From Bacteroides sp. (GTDB taxonomy: Bacteria > Bacteroidota > Bacteroidia > Bacteroidales > Marinifilaceae), in assembly GCA_021771575.1 (NCBI GenBank), contig JAETOX010000017.1, positions 1 through 37,437 on the forward strand: a stretch of DNA of 37,437 nt, given 5' to 3'. How positions within the stretch are numbered: the stretch's first letter is position 1; each line of letters opens with the position of its first letter. The notes under the pieces are model-generated. The model saw only the letters and a program-made list of their open reading frames with translations. It was not told where the DNA came from and made no database searches. This document shows positions 26,859 to 33,671 of this stretch, in pieces. The position numbers and the translations under genes are program-made.

Positions 26859-27500
26859 ATGATCGGAGACCTTTTTCATCTGTATGCCGAACGCTGGCAT
26901 TTCTTCCTGAATCTTACAGTCCAGCATCTGGCAATCTCCCTGATAGCTATTATCGCAGCTATTGTTATCGGGCTAAGCCTGGGCATTCTAATCAGCCGCT
27001 TCCGGCATACAACCGGTGTAATATTGGGCCTGACCAATTTCATTTACACGATTCCTTCCATCGCTTTATTTGGCTTCCTGATTCCATTTTCCGGTGTCGG
27101 AAATACAACAGCTATTATTGCTCTCACCGTTTATGCATTATTACCGATGGTGCGCAACACTTACATCGGTATTACCGGTATCGATCGCGAGATCATCGAA
27201 GCAGCTCAGGGTATGGGAAGTACCCCTTTCCAAATCCTTTACCGCATTCAATTGCCTTTAGCTTTTCCGGTCATTTTATCCGGACTACGAAATATGGTCG
27301 TTATGACTATTGCCCTGGCCGGCATTGCAGCCTTTATCGGAGCCGGCGGTCTGGGAGTAGCTATCTACCGGGGCATCACCACCAACAACGGTACACTGAC
27401 CGTGGCGGGCAGTCTGCTCATCGCCCTGCTAGCTCTGCTTACCGATTGGGGTATCGGACGTTACGAGAATCATATCAAAAAGAAACGTAAACTGCTATAG
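26859..27500 (+). CDS. OpuC/OpuB-type osmoprotectant ABC transporter permease
   Basis: The 213-aa protein has about six membrane helices. The binding-protein-dependent permease signature covers REIIEAAQGMGSTPFQILYRIQLPLAFP (EAA loop, residues ~108-135), preceded by FIYTIPSIALFGFLIPFSGVG, characteristic of glycine betaine/carnitine/choline permeases (OpuBB/OpuCB/OsmW type). Length is normal for a single-domain OpuC-type permease. It lies 2 bp before the binding-protein gene. Confidence 0.92.
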   Translation: MIGDLFHLYAERWHFFLNLTVQHLAISLIAIIAAIVIGLSLGILISRFRHTTGVILGLTNFIYTIPSIALFGFLIPFSGVGNTTAIIALTVYALLPMVRNTYIGITGIDREIIEAAQGMGSTPFQILYRIQLPLAFPVILSGLRNMVVMTIALAGIAAFIGAGGLGVAIYRGITTNNGTLTVAGSLLIALLALLTDWGIGRYENHIKKKRKLL

Positions 27501-27502
27501 CT

Positions 27503-28408
27503 ATGAAAAATTATCTTATTTCTGTATGCTGGGTCATTCTTTTGTTGTTCGGAGGATGCCAAGCAAAAAAAGACTCTATCCACATCGCCACCAAACCAAT
27601 GACCGAACAGTTCATTTTAGGGGAAATGCTGAGATTGTTGATTGAAGAAAACACCGACCTGAAAGTGATCGTGACCAAAGGCATTGGGGGAGGAACCAGC
27701 ATCATCCATCCAGCCATGCTGAAAGGCAAGTTCGATTTATATCCCGAATATACGGGCACAGGCTGGTTGATGGTATTAAAAAAGGATAGTCTGCCACCGG
27801 CACAAGAGCTCTACGAACAGCTGCAAGAAGAATACCTGCAAAAGTACGGATTAAGCTGGATCGCTCCTTATGGTTTCAACAACGCCTACGGATTAGCAGT
27901 CAATGAAGAACAAGCCCGTACATACGGATTACACAAAATCTCCGACCTGACCCGTTATCCGGAAGAATTTACTTTTGGAGCAGAATACGATTTTTTCGAA
28001 AGAGAAGACGGCTATCCAGCATTATGCCGATGTTATGATTTAACATTCAAAAATAACCGGGATATGGATATCGGCCTGAAATACGAAGCGATAAAATCAG
28101 GAAAAGTAGATGTCATGAATATTTTTACTACCGACGGCCAGCTCACCCATGCCAATCTCCGGATTCTGGAAGATGACAAACATTTTTTCCCCTCTTATTA
28201 CTGTGCTACCGTCGTCCGGACCTCTGTTCTAGAGGAACATCCCGAATTGAAAAAAGCCCTGGAAAAAATGGACGGAATCCTCACTGATAACGAAATGGCT
28301 GAACTTAATTATCAGGTAGATATCGAGGGGCAAACAGAACAAGAGGTGGCAAGAAATTTTTTGGTAAAAAAAGGGAAACTGGAAAGGGAGATGATAAATG
28401 ACAGATGA
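27503..28408 (+). CDS. OpuAC/OpuCC-type quaternary-amine substrate-binding lipoprotein
   Basis: The 301-aa protein has a lipobox LFGGC (Cys19 region) followed by SIHIATKPMTEQFILGEMLR, the usual opening of OpuC/OsmF-type binding proteins. Also characteristic are VTKGIGGGTSIIHPAMLKGKFDLYPEYTGTGW, WIAPYGFNNAYGLAV and VDVMNIFTTDGQL. Members bind glycine betaine, choline, carnitine or related compounds through an aromatic cage; several Tyr and Trp residues are available (YPEYTGTGW). The exact ligand cannot be read. It is cotranscribed with the permease and ATPase. Confidence 0.92.
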   Translation: MKNYLISVCWVILLLFGGCQAKKDSIHIATKPMTEQFILGEMLRLLIEENTDLKVIVTKGIGGGTSIIHPAMLKGKFDLYPEYTGTGWLMVLKKDSLPPAQELYEQLQEEYLQKYGLSWIAPYGFNNAYGLAVNEEQARTYGLHKISDLTRYPEEFTFGAEYDFFEREDGYPALCRCYDLTFKNNRDMDIGLKYEAIKSGKVDVMNIFTTDGQLTHANLRILEDDKHFFPSYYCATVVRTSVLEEHPELKKALEKMDGILTDNEMAELNYQVDIEGQTEQEVARNFLVKKGKLEREMINDR

Positions 28409-28411
28409 GAG

Positions 28412-29134
28412 ATGGGGAGTATGATTCGTTTTGAAAAGGTGAGTAAAAGTTATGGAGAACATGTTGTTCTCCGGGAGTTCAATCTGGAAATATACAAGGG
28501 TGAATTTATCACTGTAATCGGGAGTTCGGGAAGCGGGAAAACAACGTTTCTGAAAATGATCAACGGACTGGTGTTTCCGACAACAGGCAGAATTTTTATC
28601 AATGAAAAGGACATTTCGACAGTAAATCTGACTTCGCTACGTCGCCATATCGGGTACGTGATTCAAGGCATCGGTCTTTTCCCTCACCTGACTGTCCGGA
28701 AAAACATCGATTTCGTTCCCAATTTACTCGGTCGTCACAACAAAGGCTATAATCGTCTGACAGCCGACCGCCTGATCGAGATCGTGGGTCTAGCGCCAGA
28801 GATGCTCGACCGATATCCTTCGGAACTTTCCGGCGGTCAGCGCCAGCGTATCGGCATTGCCCGCGCACTGGCCGCCAACCCCGAAATCCTGTTGATGGAT
28901 GAACCCTTCGGTGCTGTAGACGAAATCACACGTAAAATGCTACAATCTGAAATCACACGTATTCACCGGGAACTGGGGGTAACGATTGTCTTTATCACCC
29001 ATGATATCCGCGAAGCCCTTACCTTAGGTAGCCGGGTGATCGTGATGAAAGATGGCCAAATCGAACAGGATGGCACCCCCGGTGAAATTCGACAAAGTCC
29101 CCGTACAGACTTTGTCCGGGAATTGATAAATTAA
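28412..29134 (+). CDS. OpuC-type osmoprotectant ABC transporter ATP-binding protein
   Basis: The 240-aa ATPase has Walker A GSSGSGKTT (37-45), the Q-loop GYVIQGIGLFPHLTVRKNI, signature LSGGQRQRIGIARAL, Walker B ILLMDEPFGAVD and the H-loop VFITHDIREAL. It ends soon after the nucleotide-binding domain and lacks the C-terminal CBS pair that senses ionic strength in OpuA/OpuCA proteins of other bacteria. Met4 (ATG 28421) is a likely alternative start. It begins 4 bp after the binding-protein stop. Its last codons overlap the promoter of the next gene. Confidence 0.94.
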   Translation: MGSMIRFEKVSKSYGEHVVLREFNLEIYKGEFITVIGSSGSGKTTFLKMINGLVFPTTGRIFINEKDISTVNLTSLRRHIGYVIQGIGLFPHLTVRKNIDFVPNLLGRHNKGYNRLTADRLIEIVGLAPEMLDRYPSELSGGQRQRIGIARALAANPEILLMDEPFGAVDEITRKMLQSEITRIHRELGVTIVFITHDIREALTLGSRVIVMKDGQIEQDGTPGEIRQSPRTDFVRELIN

Positions 29135-29142
29135 TATCTTTG
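29111..29142 (+). promoter_or_regulatory. Consensus promoter of the MBL-fold gene
   Basis: TTTG at 29111-29114, a 20-nt spacer, then TATCTTTG at 29135-29142: a full consensus match. The TTTG element lies inside the end of the ABC ATPase gene. The ATG of the next gene is only 4 nt beyond the box, so transcription should begin at or next to the start codon (leaderless mRNA). Confidence 0.75.
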
Positions 29143-29146
29143 TAAA

Positions 29147-29863
29147 ATGAAATTGACTTATATCTATCACAGTGGTTTTATCCTGGCAGGAAAAGAGTTT
29201 TCCATACTGTTCGATTATTACCGGGATACACCGGAACAAACTGTACTCGAACATTTCCTGAAGCGTCCCGGCCAACTCTATGTACTGGCTTCACATGCCC
29301 ACCCAGACCATTTTAATCCGGTTATCCTCGATTGGAAAGCAGAACGACCGGATATCCGGTATATCTTCTCTGAAGACATCCGGGATGCCGGGCTCGCTTG
29401 TTACCACAACGCTGTATTCCTGAAAAAGGGAGAAGACTGGAACGACAATACCCTGAAAGTACAGGCGTTCGGTTCGACAGATATCGGTATTTCTTTTCTA
29501 TTGGACATCAAAGACAAACGAATTTTTCATGCCGGCGACCTAAACAACTGGCATTGGCAAGAAGAATCTACCCCGGAAGAAATCCGCGAAGCAGAAGAGC
29601 ATTACCGACAGGAATTGAATACCCTCAGGCAATACACCGATTATGTGGATCTCGCTCTATTTCCGGTTGACCCGCGTTTGGGACAAGACTATATGCGCGG
29701 TGCACAGGAATTCATCACTTGCATTCACACCCATCATTTCGCCCCGATGCATTTTTGGGAAAAATATGAAAAAGCCAATGCTTTCGGGCCCCAAGTCAAA
29801 GCTCATAACGGAGAATTTATTCCCATTACCCGACCGGGCGAAAGTATAGAATTAAATTTTTGA
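29147..29863 (+). CDS. Metallo-beta-lactamase-fold hydrolase (UlaG-like / Lactamase_B_3 type)
   Basis: The 238-aa cytoplasmic protein begins KLTYIYHSGFIL. It has the metal-binding motif SHAHPDHFNP (HxHxDH, residues ~50-59), RIFHAGDLNNWHW (second-shell Asp), and a late histidine pair in THHFAPMHFWEKYE. The compact form matches UlaG-like hydrolases, which act on phosphodiesters or lactones; the substrate here is unknown. No other Met occurs near the N-terminus, so ATG 29147 is the likely start even though the promoter leaves almost no untranslated leader. A VOC-family gene follows after 30 bp. Confidence 0.9.
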   Translation: MKLTYIYHSGFILAGKEFSILFDYYRDTPEQTVLEHFLKRPGQLYVLASHAHPDHFNPVILDWKAERPDIRYIFSEDIRDAGLACYHNAVFLKKGEDWNDNTLKVQAFGSTDIGISFLLDIKDKRIFHAGDLNNWHWQEESTPEEIREAEEHYRQELNTLRQYTDYVDLALFPVDPRLGQDYMRGAQEFITCIHTHHFAPMHFWEKYEKANAFGPQVKAHNGEFIPITRPGESIELNF

Positions 29864-29893
29864 AGAAATAAGATACCAAATATATAGCTGATT

Positions 29894-30268
29894 ATGGAAG
29901 TAAAAGGAAAATTTGATCATTTCAATTTTAATGTGCTGGATCTGGAAAAAAGTATCCAATTTTACGAAAAAGCATTAGGTTTAAAAGAGGTTCGCCGCAA
30001 AACCGCCTCCGACGGTTCGTTTATTTTGGTTTATCTCGGTGATGGGCAGAGCAATTTTACCTTAGAACTAACCTGGCTTCGCGATCGCACCGAACCATAC
30101 GATTTAGGAGAAGGCGAATATCATCTCTGTTTGCGCGTCCCCGGAGATTATGACCAAGTCAGGGAATTTCACCGCGAAATGGGATGCATCTGCTATGAGA
30201 ATAGGGATATGGGGCTTTATTTTATCAACGACCCCGACGGCTATTGGATCGAGATATTGCCTTTATAA
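29894..30268 (+). CDS. VOC-family (glyoxalase I-like) metalloenzyme
   Basis: The 124-aa protein has the two-module betaalphabetabetabeta fold. The four metal ligands expected for glyoxalase I are in place: H9 (KFDHFNFNV), Glu in NFTLELTW, His in EYHLCLRV and Glu in WIEILPL. The sequence DLEKSIQFYEKALGLKEVRR and FINDPDGYWIEI are typical of lactoylglutathione-lyase-like proteins. Bacteroidota generally lack glutathione, so the cosubstrate may differ. It lies downstream of the MBL-fold gene, probably in the same transcript. MBL-fold plus glyoxalase I could be a methylglyoxal-detoxifying pair (GloB/GloA-like), but the MBL protein is not a close GloB. Confidence 0.88.
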   Translation: MEVKGKFDHFNFNVLDLEKSIQFYEKALGLKEVRRKTASDGSFILVYLGDGQSNFTLELTWLRDRTEPYDLGEGEYHLCLRVPGDYDQVREFHREMGCICYENRDMGLYFINDPDGYWIEILPL

Positions 30269-30334
30269 AAAGATTTATGCTTTCAAAGCAACAAAGCTCT
30301 TGGTTTCGCCGTTCAATAAAAAAAAGTTCAGGAC

Positions 30335-30493
30335 ATGAAAAATAGAAAAAATAACATCTGGCTGACCATCGGGGTAATCGTTGTTTGCGTTTTATTGATA
30401 TACTGGCTTTTCGCCCGTACGCTCATTGTTGAAGATGAAAATCTGCAGAGAACGGATGTTCCTGCCCTTATCGAACCTGGGACCGGCGAATAA
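30335..30493 (+). CDS. 52-aa single-span membrane microprotein
   Basis: ATG 30335 to TAA 30493. The N-terminus is basic (MKNRKNN). One hydrophobic span follows at ~9-27 (WLTIGVIVVCVLLIYWLF), then an acidic tail of ~25 residues. It follows the VOC gene by 66 bp on the same strand. Its last 26 bp overlap the end of the convergent doxX-like gene. The clean positive-inside, membrane, acidic-tail layout supports a real gene. No family recognised. Confidence 0.6.
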   Translation: MKNRKNNIWLTIGVIVVCVLLIYWLFARTLIVEDENLQRTDVPALIEPGTGE

Positions 30494-30908
30494 TTTTCCG
30501 CCGGATCCATTCGTCCAAGGCATATTTTCCGGCACCACACCAAAGCAAGGTGACGTACATCCCCAAATAGAGCAATGGTAACTCTCTGCCGGTAAAAGGC
30601 TCTGTTCTATGAATAACGAAAAAGGCCATCAGCATACCGAACATAAGGGGAAGAACAGCTAAACGGGTCAGCAATCCCAAAATCAACAGACAGGAACAGC
30701 CTACTTCGGCTAAAAGAATCAAGACCAACGAAAAAGTAGGTCCTACCCCCAAAGGGTCTGGAAAGGTGTTGGCCAATGCCGAAAAAGAAAACAATTTTGC
30801 CATACCGTGAGTCAGCATCATACAACCTACAAACAAACGCAGGAAAAGAATGGCTCCGTCAAAATGTTTACTATCTGAAGTGACTAATTTCAATACTAAT
30901 TCTCTCAT
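30468..30908 (-). CDS. DoxX-family membrane protein
   Basis: The 146-aa protein has four membrane helices. DoxX hallmarks are ILFLRLFVGCMMLTHGMAKL near the N-terminus, LAEVGCSCLLILGLLTRLAVLPLMFGMLMAFF in the middle, and LYLGMYVTLLWCGAGKYALD at the end. Members are linked with thiol or oxidative-stress and quinone chemistry, but the function is broad. It overlaps the convergent microprotein gene by 26 bp. A terminator for the next gene upstream separates it from the aspartokinase-like gene. Confidence 0.9.
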   Translation of the reverse strand: MRELVLKLVTSDSKHFDGAILFLRLFVGCMMLTHGMAKLFSFSALANTFPDPLGVGPTFSLVLILLAEVGCSCLLILGLLTRLAVLPLMFGMLMAFFVIHRTEPFTGRELPLLYLGMYVTLLWCGAGKYALDEWIRRKIIRRSQVR

Positions 30909-30988
30909 AACCTCTTTTTTCCACCTCTACGAAATTTTCCGTTCTTAAGTTCCAGCCCTATTTATTTTTTCTACAAAATCAAAATTAC

Positions 30989-31026
30989 AAGCCGGTCTCT
31001 GATTATAAAAAATCAGGGACCGACTT
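30989..31026 (-). terminator. Intrinsic terminator of the aspartokinase-like gene
   Basis: A 16-bp stem (30989-31004 with 31011-31026) with one mismatch and one G-T pair and a 6-nt loop lies 25 bp after the stop codon at 31051. On the minus strand it is followed by a T-rich tract (GTAATTTTGATTTTG). Confidence 0.75.
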
Positions 31027-31050
31027 GCTTACTGGGCTATCCCACAATGT

Positions 31051-31701
31051 TTAAACCGCCACAGCTTGTTTGAAAGCAGCTTCAATAACTGCTGCAGTCA
31101 ACGACAGTCCTACACGCCCTAATGAGATCGTATAACCTATCCTTGTTTTTCCGCAGTAACCCGGGACGACGGCAATCCCTTTCAGATTTTTAAATTCCCG
31201 TTTCACAGCCTCGCAGCTTTCCTCCCACAACACTTCAGGAGCTCCGAAATCATTATCAGTAAAAATAAAATGACGGGAATCTTTCCAACAAGCATCAGTA
31301 AATAATTTACTGAAAAGAAGAGAAGCCAACAAATCTCCCTTCGACAAAATATAATCTTTCATACCCTGAGGCGATTCTTTCAGTACAGCCACATGGTATA
31401 AGATCTGGTATAAGTCGTCCAATTGTATTTTCAATTCTTTCTTATATTCTTGCAATTTCTCACCAGATAGTAATTCACAAGCCAATTGTTCGTGAATATT
31501 TCTTAACTCCTGAAATTCTTCTTCAAAACCGCATCCCTGATGTACACTCAACGCATAAAGCTGCCGAAGACGAGGCATGATGCCTTTTAAAGCAGAAACG
31601 ACAACAACACAAGGACCATTTTGATGGGAAAGCATATTCTTGATATCTGACAGTGCCTCCCGGTTTTGCAGGACAGCACCCTTAAATTTCATAACTAACA
31701 T
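31051..31701 (-). CDS. Truncated, catalytically degenerate aspartokinase-like protein
   Basis: The 216-aa protein aligns by eye with the N-terminal part of ThrA/LysC aspartokinases. MLVMKFKGAV (1-10) matches the usual KFGGTSV opening. CVVVVSALKGIMPRL (31-45) matches VVVSAxxGxTxxL. YILSKGDLLAS (117-127) matches SxGExLSS. FTDNDFGAPEV (147-157) and VVPGYCGKT (178-186) are close. SLGRVGLSLTAA (193-204) matches TLGRGGSDYTAA. Key residues are lost: GGTS became KGAV, the catalytic GE became GD, and GGSD became VGLS. It stops right after that loop, without the nucleotide-binding C-lobe, ACT domains or homoserine dehydrogenase. The frame is intact, has its own terminator, and is preceded by a Thr-rich leader peptide. 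Probably a pseudo-kinase with a regulatory or unknown role, or an early-stage decayed thrA. Confidence 0.75.
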   Translation of the reverse strand: MLVMKFKGAVLQNREALSDIKNMLSHQNGPCVVVVSALKGIMPRLRQLYALSVHQGCGFEEEFQELRNIHEQLACELLSGEKLQEYKKELKIQLDDLYQILYHVAVLKESPQGMKDYILSKGDLLASLLFSKLFTDACWKDSRHFIFTDNDFGAPEVLWEESCEAVKREFKNLKGIAVVPGYCGKTRIGYTISLGRVGLSLTAAVIEAAFKQAVAV

Positions 31702-31871
31702 ATTTTTATATATTTAGAGATTAATCGAAATTTCTTATGGTCAACTTTGATAGCCGAAAAAGCTTGGATTTTTTCGACTCTTTGACTTTTAACTGAATAA
31801 AATGGTGAAAACCAATTTCCCGCAACCTAGGCCAGAATAGTATAGAATATACAGCTTGGTAATATGACAAC
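31702..31871 (-). promoter_or_regulatory. Leader region between the Thr-rich peptide and the aspartokinase-like gene
   Basis: The minus-strand RNA can form AACCCC-TATG-GGGGTT directly over the end of the Thr codons (31873-31888). The best later hairpin is AGTCGAAAAA / TTTTTCGGCT (31752-31779), enclosed by GTCAA/TTGAC arms. A GGTTG at about 31823-31827 could pair with CAACC at the end of the Thr run, giving an alternative fold. There is no strong U-tract after the 31752-31779 stem, so classical termination is only a possibility. Confidence 0.4.
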
Positions 31872-32009
31872 TTAAACCCCCATAGGGGTTGTAGTAGTGG
31901 TGGTGGTAGTAAAAACAGAAACAATAGGGCAAGAAAAGGACACGATCGTATCGCCAGACTTCAGCATAGCCGTATAATCAAGGGTAATATCGTGTTTTTC
32001 TGTCTTCAT
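31872..32009 (-). CDS. Threonine-rich leader peptide (attenuator-type)
   Basis: A 45-codon frame from ATG 32009 ends VFTTTTTTTTPMGV, eight consecutive Thr codons of mixed type (ACT, ACC, ACA), then stops 170 bp before the aspartokinase-like gene. A run of codons for the regulated amino acid ahead of a threonine-pathway gene is the hallmark of leader-peptide attenuation, as in enterobacterial thrL. Mixed synonymous codons argue against simple trinucleotide slippage. A good promoter lies just upstream (32018-32049). Internal Met15 (ATG 31967) is an alternative start giving 31 residues. Unlike E. coli thrL there are no Ile codons, which would make it threonine-specific. Confidence 0.65.
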   Translation of the reverse strand: MKTEKHDITLDYTAMLKSGDTIVSFSCPIVSVFTTTTTTTTPMGV

Positions 32010-32017
32010 AATGAAAA

Positions 32018-32049
32018 CAAAACTAGGACAAATATTTTTAAGAATCAAG
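32018..32049 (-). promoter_or_regulatory. Probable promoter of the leader-peptide/aspartokinase-like unit
   Basis: On the minus strand: CTTG (complement of 32046-32049), a 20-nt spacer, then TAGTTTTG (complement of 32018-32025), a full match to TAnnTTTG. The start site should be at ~32011-32013, leaving at most a few nucleotides before ATG 32009. Confidence 0.6.
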
Positions 32050-32090
32050 TTTTTGCCGTTCTTTTTCGGCCCAAACAGCAAGAATTTAAC

Positions 32091-32117
32091 AAACTACCGG
32101 CACCGGACCGGTAGTTT
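32091..32117 (-). terminator. Intrinsic terminator after the alkaline phosphatase gene
   Basis: A perfect 10-bp inverted repeat AAACTACCGG / CCGGTAGTTT has a 7-nt loop, 20 bp after the stop at 32138. The T-tract on the minus strand is modest (GTTTGTTAAATTC). Confidence 0.7.
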
Positions 32118-32137
32118 ATATACAACGGGCACGCTTC

Positions 32138-33559
32138 TCAATATCCGGCAGCCTGAGCTATTTTGCGCGGAATATCTACGTTATCGAGTTTCCCCTGGAA
32201 CAATTCCGAACCAGCGCCGATAGCAAATACGGGCACTACTCCAGCCGAATGTGAACCACTAGTCCAGCCGACCATGGCAATCTCGTTCAAAATTCTCACT
32301 GCTTGTCCAGCCAAAGGTTCATCGGCCGAATAGAGGCTCTTTTCCAGCTTTACCTTCCCTGTTCCGAAAGTTTCCTGATACACTTCTTTCAACTTTTGTT
32401 CCTGTTTTGTACTTAGTTTTACAGAACGTCCGAATCCCAGCTGATCGGCCAATAAAATCTGTATATCTTCCCAACTCACTTTATTTTTTTTCTCTGCCCG
32501 TAACTCTCTGATCCTGGCTGTCAATTCTTCCTTAGAAATCTGCTGATGCTGCAAAGCCCCCAAATTCAATGCATACTTGCCGGTACCTAATCCGATGCCA
32601 CCCGTTTCATGATCGGCAGTAATCACAATCAATGTTTCGTCCGGATGCTGCCGATAAAAGTCCAAAGCCTTCTCCACCGCTTTAGCCAGATCCATAATCT
32701 CCTGAAAAGTCGTCGCTGCATCATTATTATGACACGACCAATCGATTTTTCCTCCTTCGGCCATCAGGAAAAAGCCGTCCTCGTTATTCCGATTCAGAAA
32801 TCCAATCGCCAACTCCGTTATTTGTGAGAGTGACAGGTCGCCAGTCTTGCGGTCGATTGCATAGGGCAAACAATCGGTAGCGCATCCTTCCGGTTGGATC
32901 AACACCACTTTCGGACATTCACCCGATCTGGTCACGAATTCCTCTGCTCCCCTCAGCACCACATAACCAGAATCACGCAAAATATCATATAGAAAAGCAG
33001 CAGTAGAATCGTTTTTACTTTTCGATTGCAAAAATCCGGCCCCGGCATACAAATCAAATCCGGTTCTGGGCAAATCGGTAGCAATTTCATAATACATACT
33101 CCGATTCGGTTGATGGGCATAAAATGCAGCCGGAGTAGCATGATCGACACTTACACTAGTAGTAATCCCCACTTTCCTTCCTGCCTTTTTAGCGGCCACC
33201 GCCACACTATAAAGCGGCGATTGCCGAAGACTATCCATACCAATCGTTCCGTTTTTGGTCTTCACACCTGTGGCCAGAGCCGTTCCAGCAGCAGCAGAAC
33301 AAGTAACAGCATTATACTTCGAATAAGTAGTGGCAAAATTAGTTACCGGAAACTGTGTAAAATTCAATGGCCGGATGCCGACCCGACCTTCCTTTTCAGC
33401 CAGATACATCTCGGTGCCGTTCACCTGATTGATGCCCATACCGTCACCGATAAAATAAAACACATATTTCGCTTTTCTTTCTTTAGGCGCACGCTGACAC
33501 TGTGGAAATAAAAACATTCCTACAATCAGCATCACAAACAAACACTTCATTTTTTTCAT
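32138..33559 (-). CDS. phoA: Alkaline phosphatase, PhoA family
   Basis: The 473-aa exported protein has an N-terminal signal (residues ~4-20, possibly a weak lipobox FPQC). Catalytic landmarks: FIGDGMG (D39, metal), TCSAAAGTALATGVKT with nucleophile S88, HATP (H140, T142), AEGGKIDWSCH (E268, D273, H277), TADHETGG (D316, H317) and SGSHSAG (H437). The residue before the nucleophile is Cys where E. coli has Asp. H140 and W274 fall where E. coli PhoA has D153 and K328, as in marine Vibrio alkaline phosphatase. It hydrolyses phosphate monoesters in the periplasm or at the surface. It follows a phosphatase and a SusCD pair in the same direction. Confidence 0.95.
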   Translation of the reverse strand: MKKMKCLFVMLIVGMFLFPQCQRAPKERKAKYVFYFIGDGMGINQVNGTEMYLAEKEGRVGIRPLNFTQFPVTNFATTYSKYNAVTCSAAAGTALATGVKTKNGTIGMDSLRQSPLYSVAVAAKKAGRKVGITTSVSVDHATPAAFYAHQPNRSMYYEIATDLPRTGFDLYAGAGFLQSKSKNDSTAAFLYDILRDSGYVVLRGAEEFVTRSGECPKVVLIQPEGCATDCLPYAIDRKTGDLSLSQITELAIGFLNRNNEDGFFLMAEGGKIDWSCHNNDAATTFQEIMDLAKAVEKALDFYRQHPDETLIVITADHETGGIGLGTGKYALNLGALQHQQISKEELTARIRELRAEKKNKVSWEDIQILLADQLGFGRSVKLSTKQEQKLKEVYQETFGTGKVKLEKSLYSADEPLAGQAVRILNEIAMVGWTSGSHSAGVVPVFAIGAGSELFQGKLDNVDIPRKIAQAAGY

Positions 33560-33671
33560 ATACTATTATCTAAAACTGTCCACTCGCGATCTAACGTTTA
33601 CTCACAGCAAAAATAAAATGAATTTGCAAAAAAATAATGAAGTAAGAACTCCATTTCCGGAATAAATAAAA

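Noticed and set aside
31883-31910. Possible trinucleotide microsatellite (ACC/ACT repeats) as the whole explanation of the Thr run
   Set aside because: The codons are mixed (ACT, ACC, ACA) and the run sits in a frame with a promoter, before a threonine-pathway-like gene, so simple slippage is less likely. It is not fully excluded.
31721-31924. 67-codon minus-strand frame overlapping the Thr-rich leader in another frame
   Set aside because: The start is inside the leader-peptide gene, and the reading has no protein-like features. The leader frame with eight Thr codons and a promoter explains the region better.
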